Shown here in pieces: positions 18,380-28,430 of a DNA stretch of 64,000 bases. The stretch's first letter is position 1. Every line of letters starts with the position of its first letter. Position numbers and translations under genes: made by a program. Below the pieces are notes generated by a model, which searched no databases, had not been told where the DNA came from, and saw only the letters and a list, made by a program, of their open reading frames with translations. The DNA is from Pseudomonas frederiksbergensis (GTDB lineage: Bacteria; Pseudomonadota; Gammaproteobacteria; Pseudomonadales; Pseudomonadaceae): NCBI RefSeq assembly GCF_900105495.1, contig NZ_FNTF01000002.1:3137501-3201500 (forward strand), given 5' to 3'.

Positions 18380-18415
18380 TATTTGAAGTCCTTGGTTTTT
18401 GGTCAGCGGATAACC

Positions 18416-18547
18416 TGTAGCAGCTGCCGAAGGCTGCGTTCGGCTGCGAAGCAGTCGCTAATCAGGCACCGCGGTCTTTCAGATTTATCGTGGATTCAGG
18501 GTTTACGACTGCTTCGCAGCCGAACGCAGCCTTCGGCAGCTGCTACA
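18416..18547. repeat. 132-bp inverted repeat with perfect 42-bp arms, copy A
   Basis: Arms 18416-18457 and 18506-18547 are exact reverse complements, starting TGTAGCAGCTGCCGAAGGCT. The 48-bp spacer contains ATCAGGCA, CGCGGT and CAGGGTTTA blocks shared with the copy at 24641-24773. It lies between acnA and the CPBP protease gene. Confidence 0.95.
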
Positions 18548-18581
18548 TAGGGCGCGGGAGTATAGGGTGGCTCGCGGCCCA

Positions 18582-18608
18582 AACAAAAACACCGCCCGAA
18601 GGCGGTGT
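18582..18608 (-). terminator. Rho-independent terminator of acnA
   Basis: Stem ACACCGCC / GGCGGTGT with loop CGAA. On the minus strand it is followed by TTTTTG. It lies 17 bp after the acnA stop. Confidence 0.85.
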
Positions 18609-18624
18609 CTGTGTCAGTTGGCTA

Positions 18625-21366
18625 TTACGAGGCAATCAACTGCCGCAACACGTAATGCAAAATCCCCCCGGCCTTGAAGTACTCCACCTCATTGAGGGTA
18701 TCGATCCGGCACAACACCTCGATTTTCTCGCGGCTGCCGTCTTCACGGGTGATCACCAGCGTCAGGTTCATCCGCGGCGTCAGCTCGACGCCGGTCAAGC
18801 CGAGAATGTCCAGTGTCTCCTTGCCGGTCAGGTTCAGGCTCTTGCGGTTTTGATCCAGTTTGAACTGCAACGGCAACACGCCCATGCCCACCAGGTTGGA
18901 ACGGTGTATCCGTTCGAAGCTCTCGGCAATGACCGCTTTGACCCCCAACAGATTGGTGCCCTTCGCCGCCCAATCGCGACTCGAACCGGTGCCGTATTCT
19001 TGCCCGGCAATCACCACCAGCGGCGTGCCCGAGGCTTGATAACGCATGGCCGCATCGTAGATCGGCATCCTCTCCCCGGTGGGAATGTAAATCGTATTAC
19101 CGCCTTCTTCGCCGCCGAGCATCTCGTTACGAATGCGGATGTTGGCAAAGGTGCCGCGCATCATCACTTCGTGGTTGCCCCGTCGCGAGCCGTAGGAGTT
19201 GAAGTCCCGTGGTTCCACACCTTTGTCGCGCAGGTAGTGGCCTGCGGGGCTGTCGGCCTTGATGTTGCCGGCCGGGGAGATGTGGTCGGTGGTCACCGAA
19301 TCACCCAGCAGCGCGAGGACTCTGGCACCGGCGACGTCCTTGACCACCGGCGGCGGCCCGCCGATGTCGTCGAAGAATGGTGGATGCTGGATGTACGTCG
19401 AATCGTCCTGCCAGACATAGGTCGCCGCTTGCGGCACTTCGATTGCCTGCCATTGCTCATCGCCGGCAAACACTTCGGCGTATTCCTTGTGGAACATCGC
19501 GGTATTGACCTGGTTCACCGCGTCGGCGATTTCCTTGGTGCTTGGCCAGATGTCCCGCAGATACACCAGATTGCCCTCTTTGTCGGTACCCAAAGGCTCG
19601 CTGCTGATGTCGATGCGAACCGTACCGGCCAGGGCATAAGCGACGACCAGCGGTGGGGAGGCCAGCCAGTTGGTTTTCACCAACGGATGCACACGACCTT
19701 CGAAGTTGCGGTTGCCCGATAGCACCGAGGCGACGGTCAAGTCGGCGGCCTGAATGGCTTTTTCGATCGGCTCCGACAATGGCCCGGAGTTGCCAATGCA
19801 AGTGGTGCAGCCGTAACCGACCAAGGCAAAACCCAGTTCATCAAGGTATTGAGTCAGGCCGGCAGCCTTGTAGTAGTCAGTGACCACTTTCGAGCCCGGG
19901 GCCAGCGAACTCTTGACCCACGGTTTGCGCTTGAGGCCTTTTTCCACGGCTTTCTTCGCCACCAGGCCGGCGGCCATCATCACGCTCGGGTTGGAAGTGT
20001 TGGTGCAGGAGGTAATCGCCGCGATCACCACCGCACCGTTTTTCAATCGATAGGTCTGACCTTCGTACTCGTAGTCGGCTTCACCAGCCAGGTCGGCATT
20101 GCCCACCGCAACGCCACCGCCGCCTTCACTTTCGAGACGACCGATTTCCTTGCTGGTGGGTTTGAATTGCAGATCGACGAAGTCACTGAACGCTTGCGCG
20201 ACATGCGGCAGCGATACCCGGTCTTGTGGGCGTTTCGGCCCGGCAAGGCTGGCTTCGACGCTGCCCATGTCCAACGCTAGGCTGTCGGTGAACACCGGTT
20301 CCTGACCCGGCAGGCGCCACAGGCCCTGGATTTTGCTGTAGGCCTCGACCAGTTTCACGGTTTCGCTGCTGCGACCGGATAAACGCAGGTAGTCCAGGGT
20401 GATGTCATCCACCGGGAAAAAGCCGCAGGTGGCACCGTATTCCGGGGCCATGTTGGCGATGGTCGCGCGGTCGGCCAGCGGCAGGTCGGCGAGGCCGTCA
20501 CCGTAGAACTCGACGAATTTGCCGACCACGCCTTTCTTGCGCAGCATCTGGGTGACGGTCAGCACCAGGTCGGTGGCGGTGATGCCTTCCTTGAGCTTGC
20601 CGGTGAGTTTGAAGCCGATCACTTCCGGGATCAGCATCGACACCGGTTGACCCAGCATCGCCGCTTCCGCTTCGATCCCGCCGACACCCCAGCCGAGTAC
20701 GCCGAGACCGTTGATCATGGTGGTGTGGGAGTCGGTGCCGACCAGGGTGTCGGGGAAGGCGTAGGTGCGACCGTCCTCGTCCTTGGTCCAGACCGTGCGC
20801 CCCAGGTATTCCAGATTTACCTGGTGGCAGATCCCGGTGCCCGGCGGCACCACGCTGAAGTTGTTGAAGGCGCTTTGGCCCCAGCGCAGGAACGCATAAC
20901 GTTCGCCATTGCGTTGCATTTCGATGTCGACGTTCTGTTCGAAGGCGCTGGCGCTGGCGAATTTGTCGACCATCACCGAATGGTCGATCACCAGGTCCAC
21001 GGGGGAGAGCGGATTGATACGCTGCGGGTCGCCGCCGGCCTTGGCCATCGCGGCGCGCATGGCGGCCAGATCGACCACCGCGGGAACGCCGGTAAAGTCC
21101 TGCATCAACACCCGCGCGGGACGGTACTGGATTTCGCGGTCGGAGCGACGCTCCTTGAGCCAGGCGGCAATCGCCTTGAGGTCGGCGCCGGTGACGGTTT
21201 TTTCATCTTCCCAGCGCAGCAGGTTTTCCAGCAGCACTTTCAACGACATGGGCAGCTTGTCCAGGTCGCCCAGGCTTTTGGCGGCATCCGGCAGGCTGAA
21301 ATAGTGATAGGTCTTGTCGTCGACTTGTAAGGTTTTAAGGGTTTTCAGGCTATCGAGGGACGGCAT
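18625..21366 (-). CDS. acnA: Aconitate hydratase A
   Basis: A 913-residue monomeric aconitase of the AcnA/IRP1 type, isomerising citrate to isocitrate in the TCA cycle. The [4Fe-4S] ligands are in [11 protein letters not shown] and [14 protein letters not shown]. Other family blocks are [30 protein letters not shown] and [15 protein letters not shown]. The start [18 protein letters not shown] at 21366 follows an AAGGAG ribosome-binding site. It is divergent from rlmM. Confidence 0.97.
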   Translation of the reverse strand: MPSLDSLKTLKTLQVDDKTYHYFSLPDAAKSLGDLDKLPMSLKVLLENLLRWEDEKTVTGADLKAIAAWLKERRSDREIQYRPARVLMQDFTGVPAVVDLAAMRAAMAKAGGDPQRINPLSPVDLVIDHSVMVDKFASASAFEQNVDIEMQRNGERYAFLRWGQSAFNNFSVVPPGTGICHQVNLEYLGRTVWTKDEDGRTYAFPDTLVGTDSHTTMINGLGVLGWGVGGIEAEAAMLGQPVSMLIPEVIGFKLTGKLKEGITATDLVLTVTQMLRKKGVVGKFVEFYGDGLADLPLADRATIANMAPEYGATCGFFPVDDITLDYLRLSGRSSETVKLVEAYSKIQGLWRLPGQEPVFTDSLALDMGSVEASLAGPKRPQDRVSLPHVAQAFSDFVDLQFKPTSKEIGRLESEGGGGVAVGNADLAGEADYEYEGQTYRLKNGAVVIAAITSCTNTSNPSVMMAAGLVAKKAVEKGLKRKPWVKSSLAPGSKVVTDYYKAAGLTQYLDELGFALVGYGCTTCIGNSGPLSEPIEKAIQAADLTVASVLSGNRNFEGRVHPLVKTNWLASPPLVVAYALAGTVRIDISSEPLGTDKEGNLVYLRDIWPSTKEIADAVNQVNTAMFHKEYAEVFAGDEQWQAIEVPQAATYVWQDDSTYIQHPPFFDDIGGPPPVVKDVAGARVLALLGDSVTTDHISPAGNIKADSPAGHYLRDKGVEPRDFNSYGSRRGNHEVMMRGTFANIRIRNEMLGGEEGGNTIYIPTGERMPIYDAAMRYQASGTPLVVIAGQEYGTGSSRDWAAKGTNLLGVKAVIAESFERIHRSNLVGMGVLPLQFKLDQNRKSLNLTGKETLDILGLTGVELTPRMNLTLVITREDGSREKIEVLCRIDTLNEVEYFKAGGILHYVLRQLIAS

Positions 21367-21588
21367 TGAAATGACTCCTTTGAGTCCGCACGGCTACGGA
21401 CTGACGGGACAGACAGAGCCTTTAACCTAGCCCTGTTCATTCGTTAACGCTAATAACTGGACTCTATGGCCAAGCCCAGGGTTCCGAACTCAGCTATCAT
21501 GCGCCGGTTTTCGTGACAGGCTTTGCTTCAACGCAAGTCTGGGCATCGCGCAGTGGTTGAATTTCTCGCCATCTGCCCAGGAGTAAGA

Positions 21589-22662
21589 ATGAACACCCTC
21601 TTTATGCATTGCCGGCCGGGCTTCGAAGGCGAAGTCTGTTCCGAGATTTCCGAACACGCCGCGCGGCTGAACGTGGCCGGTTATGCCAAGGCCAAGACCG
21701 CCAGCGCCTGCGCCGAATTCATCTGCACCGAAGAAGACGGTGCCGAGCGCCTGATGCGTGGCCAGCGTTTCGCCGATCTGATCTTCCCGCGGCAGTGGGC
21801 TCGCGGGATCTTCATCGATCTGCCGGAAACCGACCGCATCAGCGTGATCCTCGCGCACATGGCGGACTTTCCGCTGTGCGGCAGCCTGTGGCTGGAAATG
21901 GTCGACACCAACGATGGCAAGGAACTGTCGAACTTCTGCAAGAAGTTCGAAGGCCACCTGCGCAAGGCGCTGATGGCCGCTGGAAAACTGGTTGAAGATG
22001 CCCACAAACCGCGCCTGCTGCTGACTTTCAAAAGTGGCCGAGAAGTGTTCATGGGCCTGGCCGAGTCGAACAACTCGGCGATGTGGCCGATGGGCATTCC
22101 GCGCCTGAAGTTTCCGCGTGAAGCGCCGAGCCGTTCGACGCTGAAACTCGAAGAGGCGTGGCACCATTTCATCCCGCGCGACCAGTGGGACGAGCGTCTG
22201 CACAGCGACATGACTGGCGTCGACCTTGGCGCCGCACCCGGCGGCTGGACCTGGCAACTGGTCAACCGCGGCATGCTGGTGACTGCCATCGACAACGGCC
22301 CGATGGCCGAAAGCCTGATGGACACAGGTCTGGTGCAACACTTGATGGCCGACGGTTTCACCTTCAAGCCCAAGCAGCCGGTGGACTGGATGGTCTGCGA
22401 CATCGTCGAGAAACCGGCGCGCAACGCCGCGATGCTGGAAGAGTGGATTGGCGAAGGGCATTGCCGCGAAGCGGTGGTCAACCTCAAGCTGCCGATGAAA
22501 CAGCGTTACGCCGAAGTGAAGCGCTTGCTGGAACGCATTGCCGACGGGTTCAAGGAACGCGGGATTCGGGTCGAGATCGGCTGCAAGCAGCTGTATCACG
22601 ACCGTGAAGAAGTGACCTGCCACCTGCGCCGGCTAGACGTGAAGAAACCCAAGTCCCGCTGA
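21589..22662 (+). CDS. rlmM: 23S rRNA 2'-O-ribose C2498 methyltransferase RlmM
   Basis: A 357-residue SAM-dependent methyltransferase modifying 23S rRNA. An N-terminal THUMP-like region (MNTLFMHCRPGFEGEVCSE) precedes a Rossmann methyltransferase domain with the SAM motif GVDLGAAPGGWTWQL near residue 210 and the conserved block DWMVCDIVEKP. The length is close to E. coli RlmM. The ATG at 21589 has GGAG 9 bp upstream (CCCAGGAGTAAGA). Longer readings upstream lack similarity. Confidence 0.93.
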   Translation: MNTLFMHCRPGFEGEVCSEISEHAARLNVAGYAKAKTASACAEFICTEEDGAERLMRGQRFADLIFPRQWARGIFIDLPETDRISVILAHMADFPLCGSLWLEMVDTNDGKELSNFCKKFEGHLRKALMAAGKLVEDAHKPRLLLTFKSGREVFMGLAESNNSAMWPMGIPRLKFPREAPSRSTLKLEEAWHHFIPRDQWDERLHSDMTGVDLGAAPGGWTWQLVNRGMLVTAIDNGPMAESLMDTGLVQHLMADGFTFKPKQPVDWMVCDIVEKPARNAAMLEEWIGEGHCREAVVNLKLPMKQRYAEVKRLLERIADGFKERGIRVEIGCKQLYHDREEVTCHLRRLDVKKPKSR

Positions 22663-22673
22663 TCTTGCACACT

Positions 22674-22785
22674 GATCGTTCCCACGCTCTGCGTGGGAAT
22701 GCCGCCGGGGACGCTCCGCGTTCCGCCTTTGAATGTGACGCGGAGCGTCACGGGATGCATTCCCACGCAGAGCGTGGGAACGATC
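22674..22785. repeat. 112-bp compound inverted repeat, GATCGTTCCCACGC family
   Basis: It has the same architecture as 4527-4636: outer GATCGTTCCCACGC arms, with an inner stem GGACGCTCCGCGTT / GACGCGGAGCGTCA that differs in detail. It lies between rlmM and tusA. Confidence 0.85.
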
Positions 22786-22857
22786 AGCGGTGTAACGCCA
22801 CAGATGACCGAACACCCGGCAATGCGCGACAATGCCGGCAAGTTTCAGGAGTGAATC

Positions 22858-23109
22858 ATGAGTGAAATGATTGATACGCCGGTTGACGGCACCCTCGACG
22901 CCACCGGCCTCAACTGCCCGGAACCGGTGATGATGCTGCACCAGCACATCCGTGACCTGGTGCCCGGCGGCCTGCTCAAGGTGATCGCCACCGACCCGTC
23001 GACCCGTCGCGACATTCCCAAGTTCTGTGTGTTTCTCGACCACGAACTGGTGGCGCAGCACGAAGAGGCAGGCACCTACCTCTACTGGATCCGCAAGAAA
23101 CTCGCTTAA
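22858..23109 (+). CDS. tusA: Sulfurtransferase TusA
   Basis: An 83-residue SirA/TusA-family sulfur carrier. The active-site Cys is in [13 protein letters not shown], the CPxP motif, near residue 20. It delivers persulfide sulfur for tRNA thiolation and other pathways. A strong CAGGAG ribosome-binding site precedes the ATG. Its TAA stop overlaps the TAA stop of the convergent MATE gene on the palindrome TTAA (23106-23109). Confidence 0.94.
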   Translation: MSEMIDTPVDGTLDATGLNCPEPVMMLHQHIRDLVPGGLLKVIATDPSTRRDIPKFCVFLDHELVAQHEEAGTYLYWIRKKLA

Positions 23110-24515
23110 CCCGCCGAATGGCTGATGCGGATCCGCTTGCGTGCACTGCGCGTCAGGCGGATCGACAGCATCAACGCCGCGCAACTCAAGCCCACGATCA
23201 ATCCCTGCCACAGCCCGCTCGGGCCGCTCGGCGCGCCGAACCAATCGGTCAGGCCCAGCGCGTAACCCACCGGCAGACCAATGCCCCAGTAAGCGAACAG
23301 CGTCAGGATCATCGTCACCCGCGTGTCCTGATAGCCGCGCAACGCGCCGGCAGCCGTCACCTGGATCGCGTCGGAAAACTGGAACAGCGCCGAATACACA
23401 ATCAGCATCGCCGCGACATGAATCACCGTCGGGTCGGCGGTGTAAATCGCAGCAATGGGTTCACGCAGCAATAGCATCAGGCTCGCCGACAAACACGCAT
23501 AAGCCAGGGCGGTGCCCATGCCGACACCGGCGGCGAAGCGGGCTTCACGTGGCTCCTCGCGGCCCAGCGCCTGACCGACTCGCACGGTCACGGCCATGCC
23601 GAGGGAGTAGGGGATCATGAACACCAGCGAGCTGAAGTTCAGCGCAATCTGGTGCCCGGCCACCACCGTCGCGCCGAGGCTGCCGATCAGCAGCGCAATC
23701 ACAGCGAAGATGCTCGACTCGGCGAACACCGCGATGCCGATCGGCAGGCCGATGCCCAGCAGGCGTTTGATCACCGACCACTGCGGCCAGTCGAAACGGC
23801 TGAACAACTCACTCGACTGATACGCTGGCGCCCAGCGCTCCCACCCGGCCATGCCCAGCGCCATTACCCACATCACGATCGCCGTGGCCCAACCGCAACC
23901 GACACCGCCCATGGCCGGCACACCGAAGTGGCCATAGATGAAGATGTAATTCAGCGGAATGTTCAACGCCAGTCCGCACAGCCCCAGCACCATGGCCGGG
24001 CGCGTACGTCCCAGTCCATCACTGAAGCAGCGCAGCACATGGTAGAAGGCAACGGCGGGCAAACCACTGGCGATGCCGTGCAGGTATTGCATGCACGGGC
24101 CGATCAATTCGGGATCGACCTTCATGATGTGCAGAATCGGTTCGGCGCTGAACAACATGCCGGTCGCCATCAAGCCCACCACCAATGCTAGCCACAGAGC
24201 CTGGCGCACGATCGGGCCGATTTCGCTGTGGGTGCCGGCACCGAAACGCTGGGCGACTTTCGGGGTGGTCGCCAGCAGCGTGCCGGTCATCAACAGAAAC
24301 ACCGGCACCCAGATCGAGTTGCCCAGCGCCACCGCTGCCAGATCCCGTGGCCCGACCCGGCCCGCCATTACCGCATCGACGAAGCCCATGGCGGTGGTCG
24401 CCAGCTGCGCGATCATGATCGGCAAGGCCAGGCCGAGCAGGTTTTTCAGCTCCAGGCGAACCCGGGCCGGGCGGGTGAGGGAGGTAGCGGCGGGGCGGTC
24501 AGTCACGGAATTCAA
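23106..24515 (-). CDS. MATE-family multidrug/Na+ antiporter (NorM-like)
   Basis: A 469-residue protein with 12 predicted membrane helices in two homologous halves, typical of MATE exporters of the NorM type. Family blocks include [23 protein letters not shown] and [15 protein letters not shown]. It probably exports cationic drugs or metabolites with Na+ or H+. The start is uncertain: TTG at 24515 has a plausible GGA upstream, while GTG at 24506 is an alternative giving MTDRPAATS. It overlaps tusA by 4 bp, tail to tail. Confidence 0.88.
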   Translation of the reverse strand: MNSVTDRPAATSLTRPARVRLELKNLLGLALPIMIAQLATTAMGFVDAVMAGRVGPRDLAAVALGNSIWVPVFLLMTGTLLATTPKVAQRFGAGTHSEIGPIVRQALWLALVVGLMATGMLFSAEPILHIMKVDPELIGPCMQYLHGIASGLPAVAFYHVLRCFSDGLGRTRPAMVLGLCGLALNIPLNYIFIYGHFGVPAMGGVGCGWATAIVMWVMALGMAGWERWAPAYQSSELFSRFDWPQWSVIKRLLGIGLPIGIAVFAESSIFAVIALLIGSLGATVVAGHQIALNFSSLVFMIPYSLGMAVTVRVGQALGREEPREARFAAGVGMGTALAYACLSASLMLLLREPIAAIYTADPTVIHVAAMLIVYSALFQFSDAIQVTAAGALRGYQDTRVTMILTLFAYWGIGLPVGYALGLTDWFGAPSGPSGLWQGLIVGLSCAALMLSIRLTRSARKRIRISHSAG

Positions 24516-24640
24516 GGGCGAAACGTCCAGAGATATTGATGCGCAAGGCGGCGCATTCTACGCCCTGACGCAGTGGTCAGGAAAAGAGCTGTGTTAGGGA
24601 TTTGTAATCGGTTTTCGATTCTCTATGGCGCCGCAGACCC

Positions 24641-24773
24641 TGTAGCAGCTGGCGCAGCCTGCGTTCGGCTGCGAAGCAGTCGTGAAATCAGGCAGCGCGG
24701 TGTATCAGGTAAACCGCGAGCACAGGGTTTACGACTGCTTCGCAGCCGAACGCAGGCTGCGCCAGCTGCTACA
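24641..24773. repeat. 133-bp inverted repeat with perfect 42-bp arms, copy B
   Basis: Arms 24641-24682 and 24732-24773 are exact reverse complements starting TGTAGCAGCTGGCGCAGCCT. Relative to copy A three arm positions differ, and each change is mirrored in the other arm. The 49-bp spacer resembles that of copy A. It lies between the MATE gene and pdxB. Confidence 0.95.
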
Positions 24774-24846
24774 GGGTCTGTGCAATGCTTGCTGGCTCAC
24801 ACCGGCCATCTCCGCCTACACTGCCGATCCGCCAAAGGAGCCTGCC

Positions 24847-25989
24847 ATGCTGATTGTTGCCGACGAAAATATCCCGCTGCTCGATGCCTTCTTCGAAGGT
24901 TTCGGTGAAATCCGCCGGGTGCCGGGACGTTCAATCGACCGCGCCACCGTCGAACAGGCCGATGTGCTGCTGGTGCGCTCGGTGACCAACGTTAACCGCG
25001 CGTTGCTCGAAGGCAGCAAGGTCCGCTTTGTCGGCACCTGCACCATCGGCACCGATCACCTGGATCTGGATTACTTTCAGCGGGCCGGCATCACCTGGTC
25101 CAGTGCACCCGGCTGCAACGCCCGCGGCGTGGTCGACTACGTGCTCGGCAGTCTGCTGACCCTGGCCGAAATCGAAGGCGCCGACCTGGCACAACGCACC
25201 TACGGCATCGTCGGTGCCGGTGAAGTGGGCGGCCGATTGGTCAAGGTTCTGCAAGGTCTGGGCTGGAACGTGCTGGTCTGCGATCCGCCAAGGCAAGCGG
25301 CAGAAGGTGGCGATTACGTCAGCCTCGAACAGATCATCGAGCAGTGCGATGTCATCAGCCTGCACACGCCGTTGAAGAAACACGGTGCCCAGTCGACCTG
25401 GCATCTGTTGGATAAAAACCGCTTGAACCAGCTCAAGCCTGGCGCCTGGTTGATCAACGCCAGTCGTGGCCCGGTGGTGGACAACGCCGCCCTGCGCGAG
25501 GTGCTGCTGCAACGTGAAGACCTGCAAGCAGTGCTGGACGTCTGGGAAGGCGAGCCGGAGGTCGATGTGGCCTTGGCCGAACTCTGCGTGCTGGCAACGC
25601 CGCACATTGCCGGTTACAGCCTCGATGGCAGACAACGTGGGACTGCGCAGATCTATCAGGCCTATTGCGCTTTTCTCGGGCAAGCGGCCCCGATCAACTT
25701 GAACGATTTGCTGCCCGCGCCCTGGTTGTCGCAAGTGACCTTGAACGCCAACAGCGATCCGGCCTGGTCGCTGGCCATGTTGTGCCGTGGCGTGTACGAC
25801 CCGCGCCGCGACGATGCGGATTTCCGTCGCAGCCTTGTAGGCAATGTGAGCGAACAGCGTGCGGCGTTCGATTCACTGCGCAAACATTATCCATTGCGGC
25901 GTGAGATTGATGGGTTGCGGGTGCGGATCGAGGGGGATTCGCCGGCATTGCAGAAGATCGTCGCGGGGTTGGGGGCTTCTGCTGTCTGA
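24847..25989 (+). CDS. pdxB: Erythronate-4-phosphate dehydrogenase PdxB
   Basis: A 380-residue NAD-dependent 2-hydroxyacid dehydrogenase of the vitamin B6 (pyridoxal phosphate) pathway. The Rossmann motif [16 protein letters not shown] is near residue 120. Catalytic Arg is in [13 protein letters not shown], Glu in WEGEPEVD, and His in [11 protein letters not shown]-terminal dimerisation domain follows, which separates PdxB from related dehydrogenases. The ATG at 24847 follows an AAAGGAG site. Confidence 0.95.
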   Translation: MLIVADENIPLLDAFFEGFGEIRRVPGRSIDRATVEQADVLLVRSVTNVNRALLEGSKVRFVGTCTIGTDHLDLDYFQRAGITWSSAPGCNARGVVDYVLGSLLTLAEIEGADLAQRTYGIVGAGEVGGRLVKVLQGLGWNVLVCDPPRQAAEGGDYVSLEQIIEQCDVISLHTPLKKHGAQSTWHLLDKNRLNQLKPGAWLINASRGPVVDNAALREVLLQREDLQAVLDVWEGEPEVDVALAELCVLATPHIAGYSLDGRQRGTAQIYQAYCAFLGQAAPINLNDLLPAPWLSQVTLNANSDPAWSLAMLCRGVYDPRRDDADFRRSLVGNVSEQRAAFDSLRKHYPLRREIDGLRVRIEGDSPALQKIVAGLGASAV

Positions 25990-26005
25990 ACATCGAGTTG
26001 GCCCC

Positions 26006-26069
26006 TTCGCGAGCAGGCTCGCTCCCACATTAATCTCAGTCGTATTGTGGGAGCGAGCCTGCTCGCGAA
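26006..26069. repeat. REPIN (same family as 1064-1129)
   Basis: Arms 26006-26029 and 26046-26069 (TTCGCGAGCAGGCTCGCTCCCACA and its reverse complement, 24 bp each) flank a 16-bp loop. It lies just downstream of pdxB. Confidence 0.85.
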
Positions 26070-26101
26070 TGGCTGCACCTCAATTCTGGATCAGCAGCCA
26101 T

Positions 26102-26128
26102 AAAAAACCCGGCCATCAGAGGCCGGGT
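26102..26128 (-). terminator. Rho-independent terminator of the small gene at 26148
   Basis: Stem CCCGGCC / GGCCGGG with a 6-base loop. On the minus strand it is followed by TTTTTTA. It is 20 bp after the stop of the small gene. Confidence 0.85.
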
Positions 26129-26147
26129 CAAGAAGACGGTGGCTATA

Positions 26148-26327
26148 TCACTCTTGTTCGGCAGGCTTGACCAATCGCTTTTCCAGTTCGCGGCAAGCGT
26201 CCTGGATCATGTTTTCAGTGATCGGTACTTCTCGCCCATCCTTATCGATAATCGAGCAACCCAAAGACTGGTCTGGCTGCGTGCGGATCACTGGAATCTT
26301 GTCTTCGCTGCTGTTTTGCAAGGACAT
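26148..26327 (-). CDS. Small conserved Pseudomonas protein of unknown function
   Basis: A 59-residue soluble protein, MSLQNSSEDKIPVIRTQP, ending in a charged helix (RELEKRLVKPAEQE). No known domain is recognised. The start at 26327 follows a strong GAGGAG ribosome-binding site, and a good terminator follows the gene, so it is a stand-alone transcription unit. A longer reading to 26420 lacks a start signal. It resembles a small protein that I recall near other Pseudomonas metabolic genes, but no function can be given. Confidence 0.75.
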   Translation of the reverse strand: MSLQNSSEDKIPVIRTQPDQSLGCSIIDKDGREVPITENMIQDACRELEKRLVKPAEQE

Positions 26328-26587
26328 GGCCTGTCTCCTCATCAGGTTGTGTACTAACTGTAGAACCGCCACGTGACCGGGCTGTGACAGCTTCTTGCGA
26401 TCTTTCCAGGGCGGCGACATCAGTCCACCAGAAATACCGCGGCGTTGCCACTCGGACTTTAGACCAATACCGTCTAGGGCCTAGTCTTTGCGGTCATATT
26501 TAACCTGACTCATTTTGATTTACAGCGTTCAATCCCATCGACCGGTGTAGGCTTGATCGCGTCAAACCCTATTGGTTGCGCCATCGA

Positions 26588-28363
26588 ATGATCTCCATCC
26601 TCTCTTCCCGTCACCGTCGCGCCATGCGCCTGGCCCTGCGTTTCATCGCGCCTTATCGCTGGCCGGCCGTCGGTGCCTTGCTCGCATTGATCGTCACGGC
26701 GGGTATTACCTTGTCCATGGGGCAGGGGATTCGCCTGCTGGTGGATCAGGGTTTCATGACCCAGTCGCCGCATTTGCTCAACCAGTCCATCGGCTTGTTC
26801 ATGTTGCTGGTGGTCGGGCTGGCGATTGGCACCTTCGCGCGTTTTTACCTGGTCTCATGGATCGGCGAGCGCGTTGTCGCGGACATCCGTCGTCAAGTGT
26901 TCAATCATCTGATTTATCTGCACCCAGGATTCTACGAAGACAACCGCAGCTCCGAGATCCAGTCGCGGTTGACTGCTGACACCACGCTGCTGCAATCGGT
27001 GATCGGCTCTTCGCTGTCGCTGTTTTTGCGCAACCTGTTGATGGTGATCGGCGGGATTGTCCTGCTGTTTATCACCAACCCCAAACTCACCAGCATCGTG
27101 GTGGTCGCGTTGCCGTTGGTGATCGCGCCGATCCTGATCTTCGGCCGTCGGGTGCGTAGTCTGTCGCGCCTGAGCCAGGACCGGATTGCCGATATCGGCA
27201 GCTATGTTTCCGAAACCCTGGGCCAGATCAAAACCGTGCAGGCTTACAACCATCAAGTCCAGGATGAGCAGCGCTTTGCCGCGACCGTGGAGGAGGCCTT
27301 CAACACCGCTCGCAAACGGATCTTCCAACGGGCCTGGCTGATAACGCTGGTGATCGTGCTGGTGCTGGGCGCCGTCGGGGTAATGCTCTGGGTCGGCGGA
27401 ATGGATGTGATCGCCGGGCGGATTTCCGCGGGCGAGCTGGCGGCGTTTGTGTTTTACAGCCTGATTGTCGGCAGTGCATTCGGCACGTTGAGCGAAGTGA
27501 TCGGCGAACTGCAGCGTGCCGCTGGCGCCGCCGAGCGGATAGCCGAGTTGCTGCGCTCGGAAAACATCATCCAGCCACCGACGACTGGCCTGGTGACCTT
27601 GCCTGAACGGGTAAAGGGTGACCTGGTGCTGCAAGACGTGCGCTTTTCCTACCCGTCGCGTCCCGAAAGCTATGCGGTCGATGGTTTGAATCTGACGATC
27701 AATGCCGGCGAAACCCTCGCATTGGTCGGGCCGTCCGGTGCTGGCAAGTCGACGGTTTATGACTTGCTGCTGCGCTTCTACGACCCCGCCGAAGGACGCA
27801 TCTTGCTCGACGGCGTGCCGCTGACTCAACTCGATCCGTTGGACCTGCGCCGCTGCTTCGCACTGGTCTCGCAATCCCCGGCGCTGTTCTTTGGCAGCAT
27901 CGAAGAGAACCTGCGCTACGGCAACCCGACGGCCACCCTGGCCCAGGTTCAGGAAGCGGCGAAAATCGCCTACGCCCACGACTTCATCGAACAAATGCCA
28001 AACGGCTACCAGACCCACCTTGGCGACGGTGGCCTCGGTTTGTCCGGCGGCCAACGCCAGCGCTTGGCCATCGCCCGGGCATTGCTGGTGGACGCACCGA
28101 TCCTGCTACTGGACGAAGCCACCAGCGCTCTCGACGCCCAGAGCGAACACCTGATCCAGCAAGCCCTGCCGAGCCTGATGAAAAACCGCACCACGCTGGT
28201 CATCGCCCACCGGCTGGCGACGGTAAAAAACGCTGACCGGATCGCGGTGATGGACCAGGGGAAACTGGTGGCGGTGGGGACGCATCAGGAATTGATTGCG
28301 AGTAACGCGCTGTATGCGCGGTTGGCGGCGTTGCAGTTCAACGATGGACATGAGGCCGCGTGA
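26588..28363 (+). CDS. ABC half-transporter, fused permease and ATPase (MsbA/ABCB type)
   Basis: A 591-residue exporter subunit. An N-terminal type-1 membrane domain has six helices (to about residue 310). The nucleotide-binding domain follows: Walker A GPSGAGKST near residue 380, Q-loop in ALVSQSPALFFGS, signature LSGGQRQRLA, Walker B ILLLDEATS and H-loop VIAHRLATV. It would act as a homodimer exporting a lipid or hydrophobic compound; the substrate cannot be told. The ATG at 26588 (MISILSSRHRRAMRL) has a weak ribosome-binding site. The gene stands alone and has no partner ABC gene. Confidence 0.88.
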   Translation: MISILSSRHRRAMRLALRFIAPYRWPAVGALLALIVTAGITLSMGQGIRLLVDQGFMTQSPHLLNQSIGLFMLLVVGLAIGTFARFYLVSWIGERVVADIRRQVFNHLIYLHPGFYEDNRSSEIQSRLTADTTLLQSVIGSSLSLFLRNLLMVIGGIVLLFITNPKLTSIVVVALPLVIAPILIFGRRVRSLSRLSQDRIADIGSYVSETLGQIKTVQAYNHQVQDEQRFAATVEEAFNTARKRIFQRAWLITLVIVLVLGAVGVMLWVGGMDVIAGRISAGELAAFVFYSLIVGSAFGTLSEVIGELQRAAGAAERIAELLRSENIIQPPTTGLVTLPERVKGDLVLQDVRFSYPSRPESYAVDGLNLTINAGETLALVGPSGAGKSTVYDLLLRFYDPAEGRILLDGVPLTQLDPLDLRRCFALVSQSPALFFGSIEENLRYGNPTATLAQVQEAAKIAYAHDFIEQMPNGYQTHLGDGGLGLSGGQRQRLAIARALLVDAPILLLDEATSALDAQSEHLIQQALPSLMKNRTTLVIAHRLATVKNADRIAVMDQGKLVAVGTHQELIASNALYARLAALQFNDGHEAA

Positions 28364-28430
28364 AGAGAGCTGCTGAATGTTGTCGGAGTCGGGCATTATG
28401 TCGACCCCAGTTGCGAGCCTGGAAAGAGAT

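Noticed and set aside
1064..26069. Repeated short motifs as a CRISPR array
   Set aside because: They are isolated inverted repeats many kilobases apart, with no regular spacers and no cas genes.
26553..26565. TTGATCGCGTCAA upstream of the ABC half-transporter, resembling an Anr box
   Set aside because: The spacer is 3 bp instead of 4, which the FNR/Anr dimer does not tolerate, and there is no link of the gene to oxygen.
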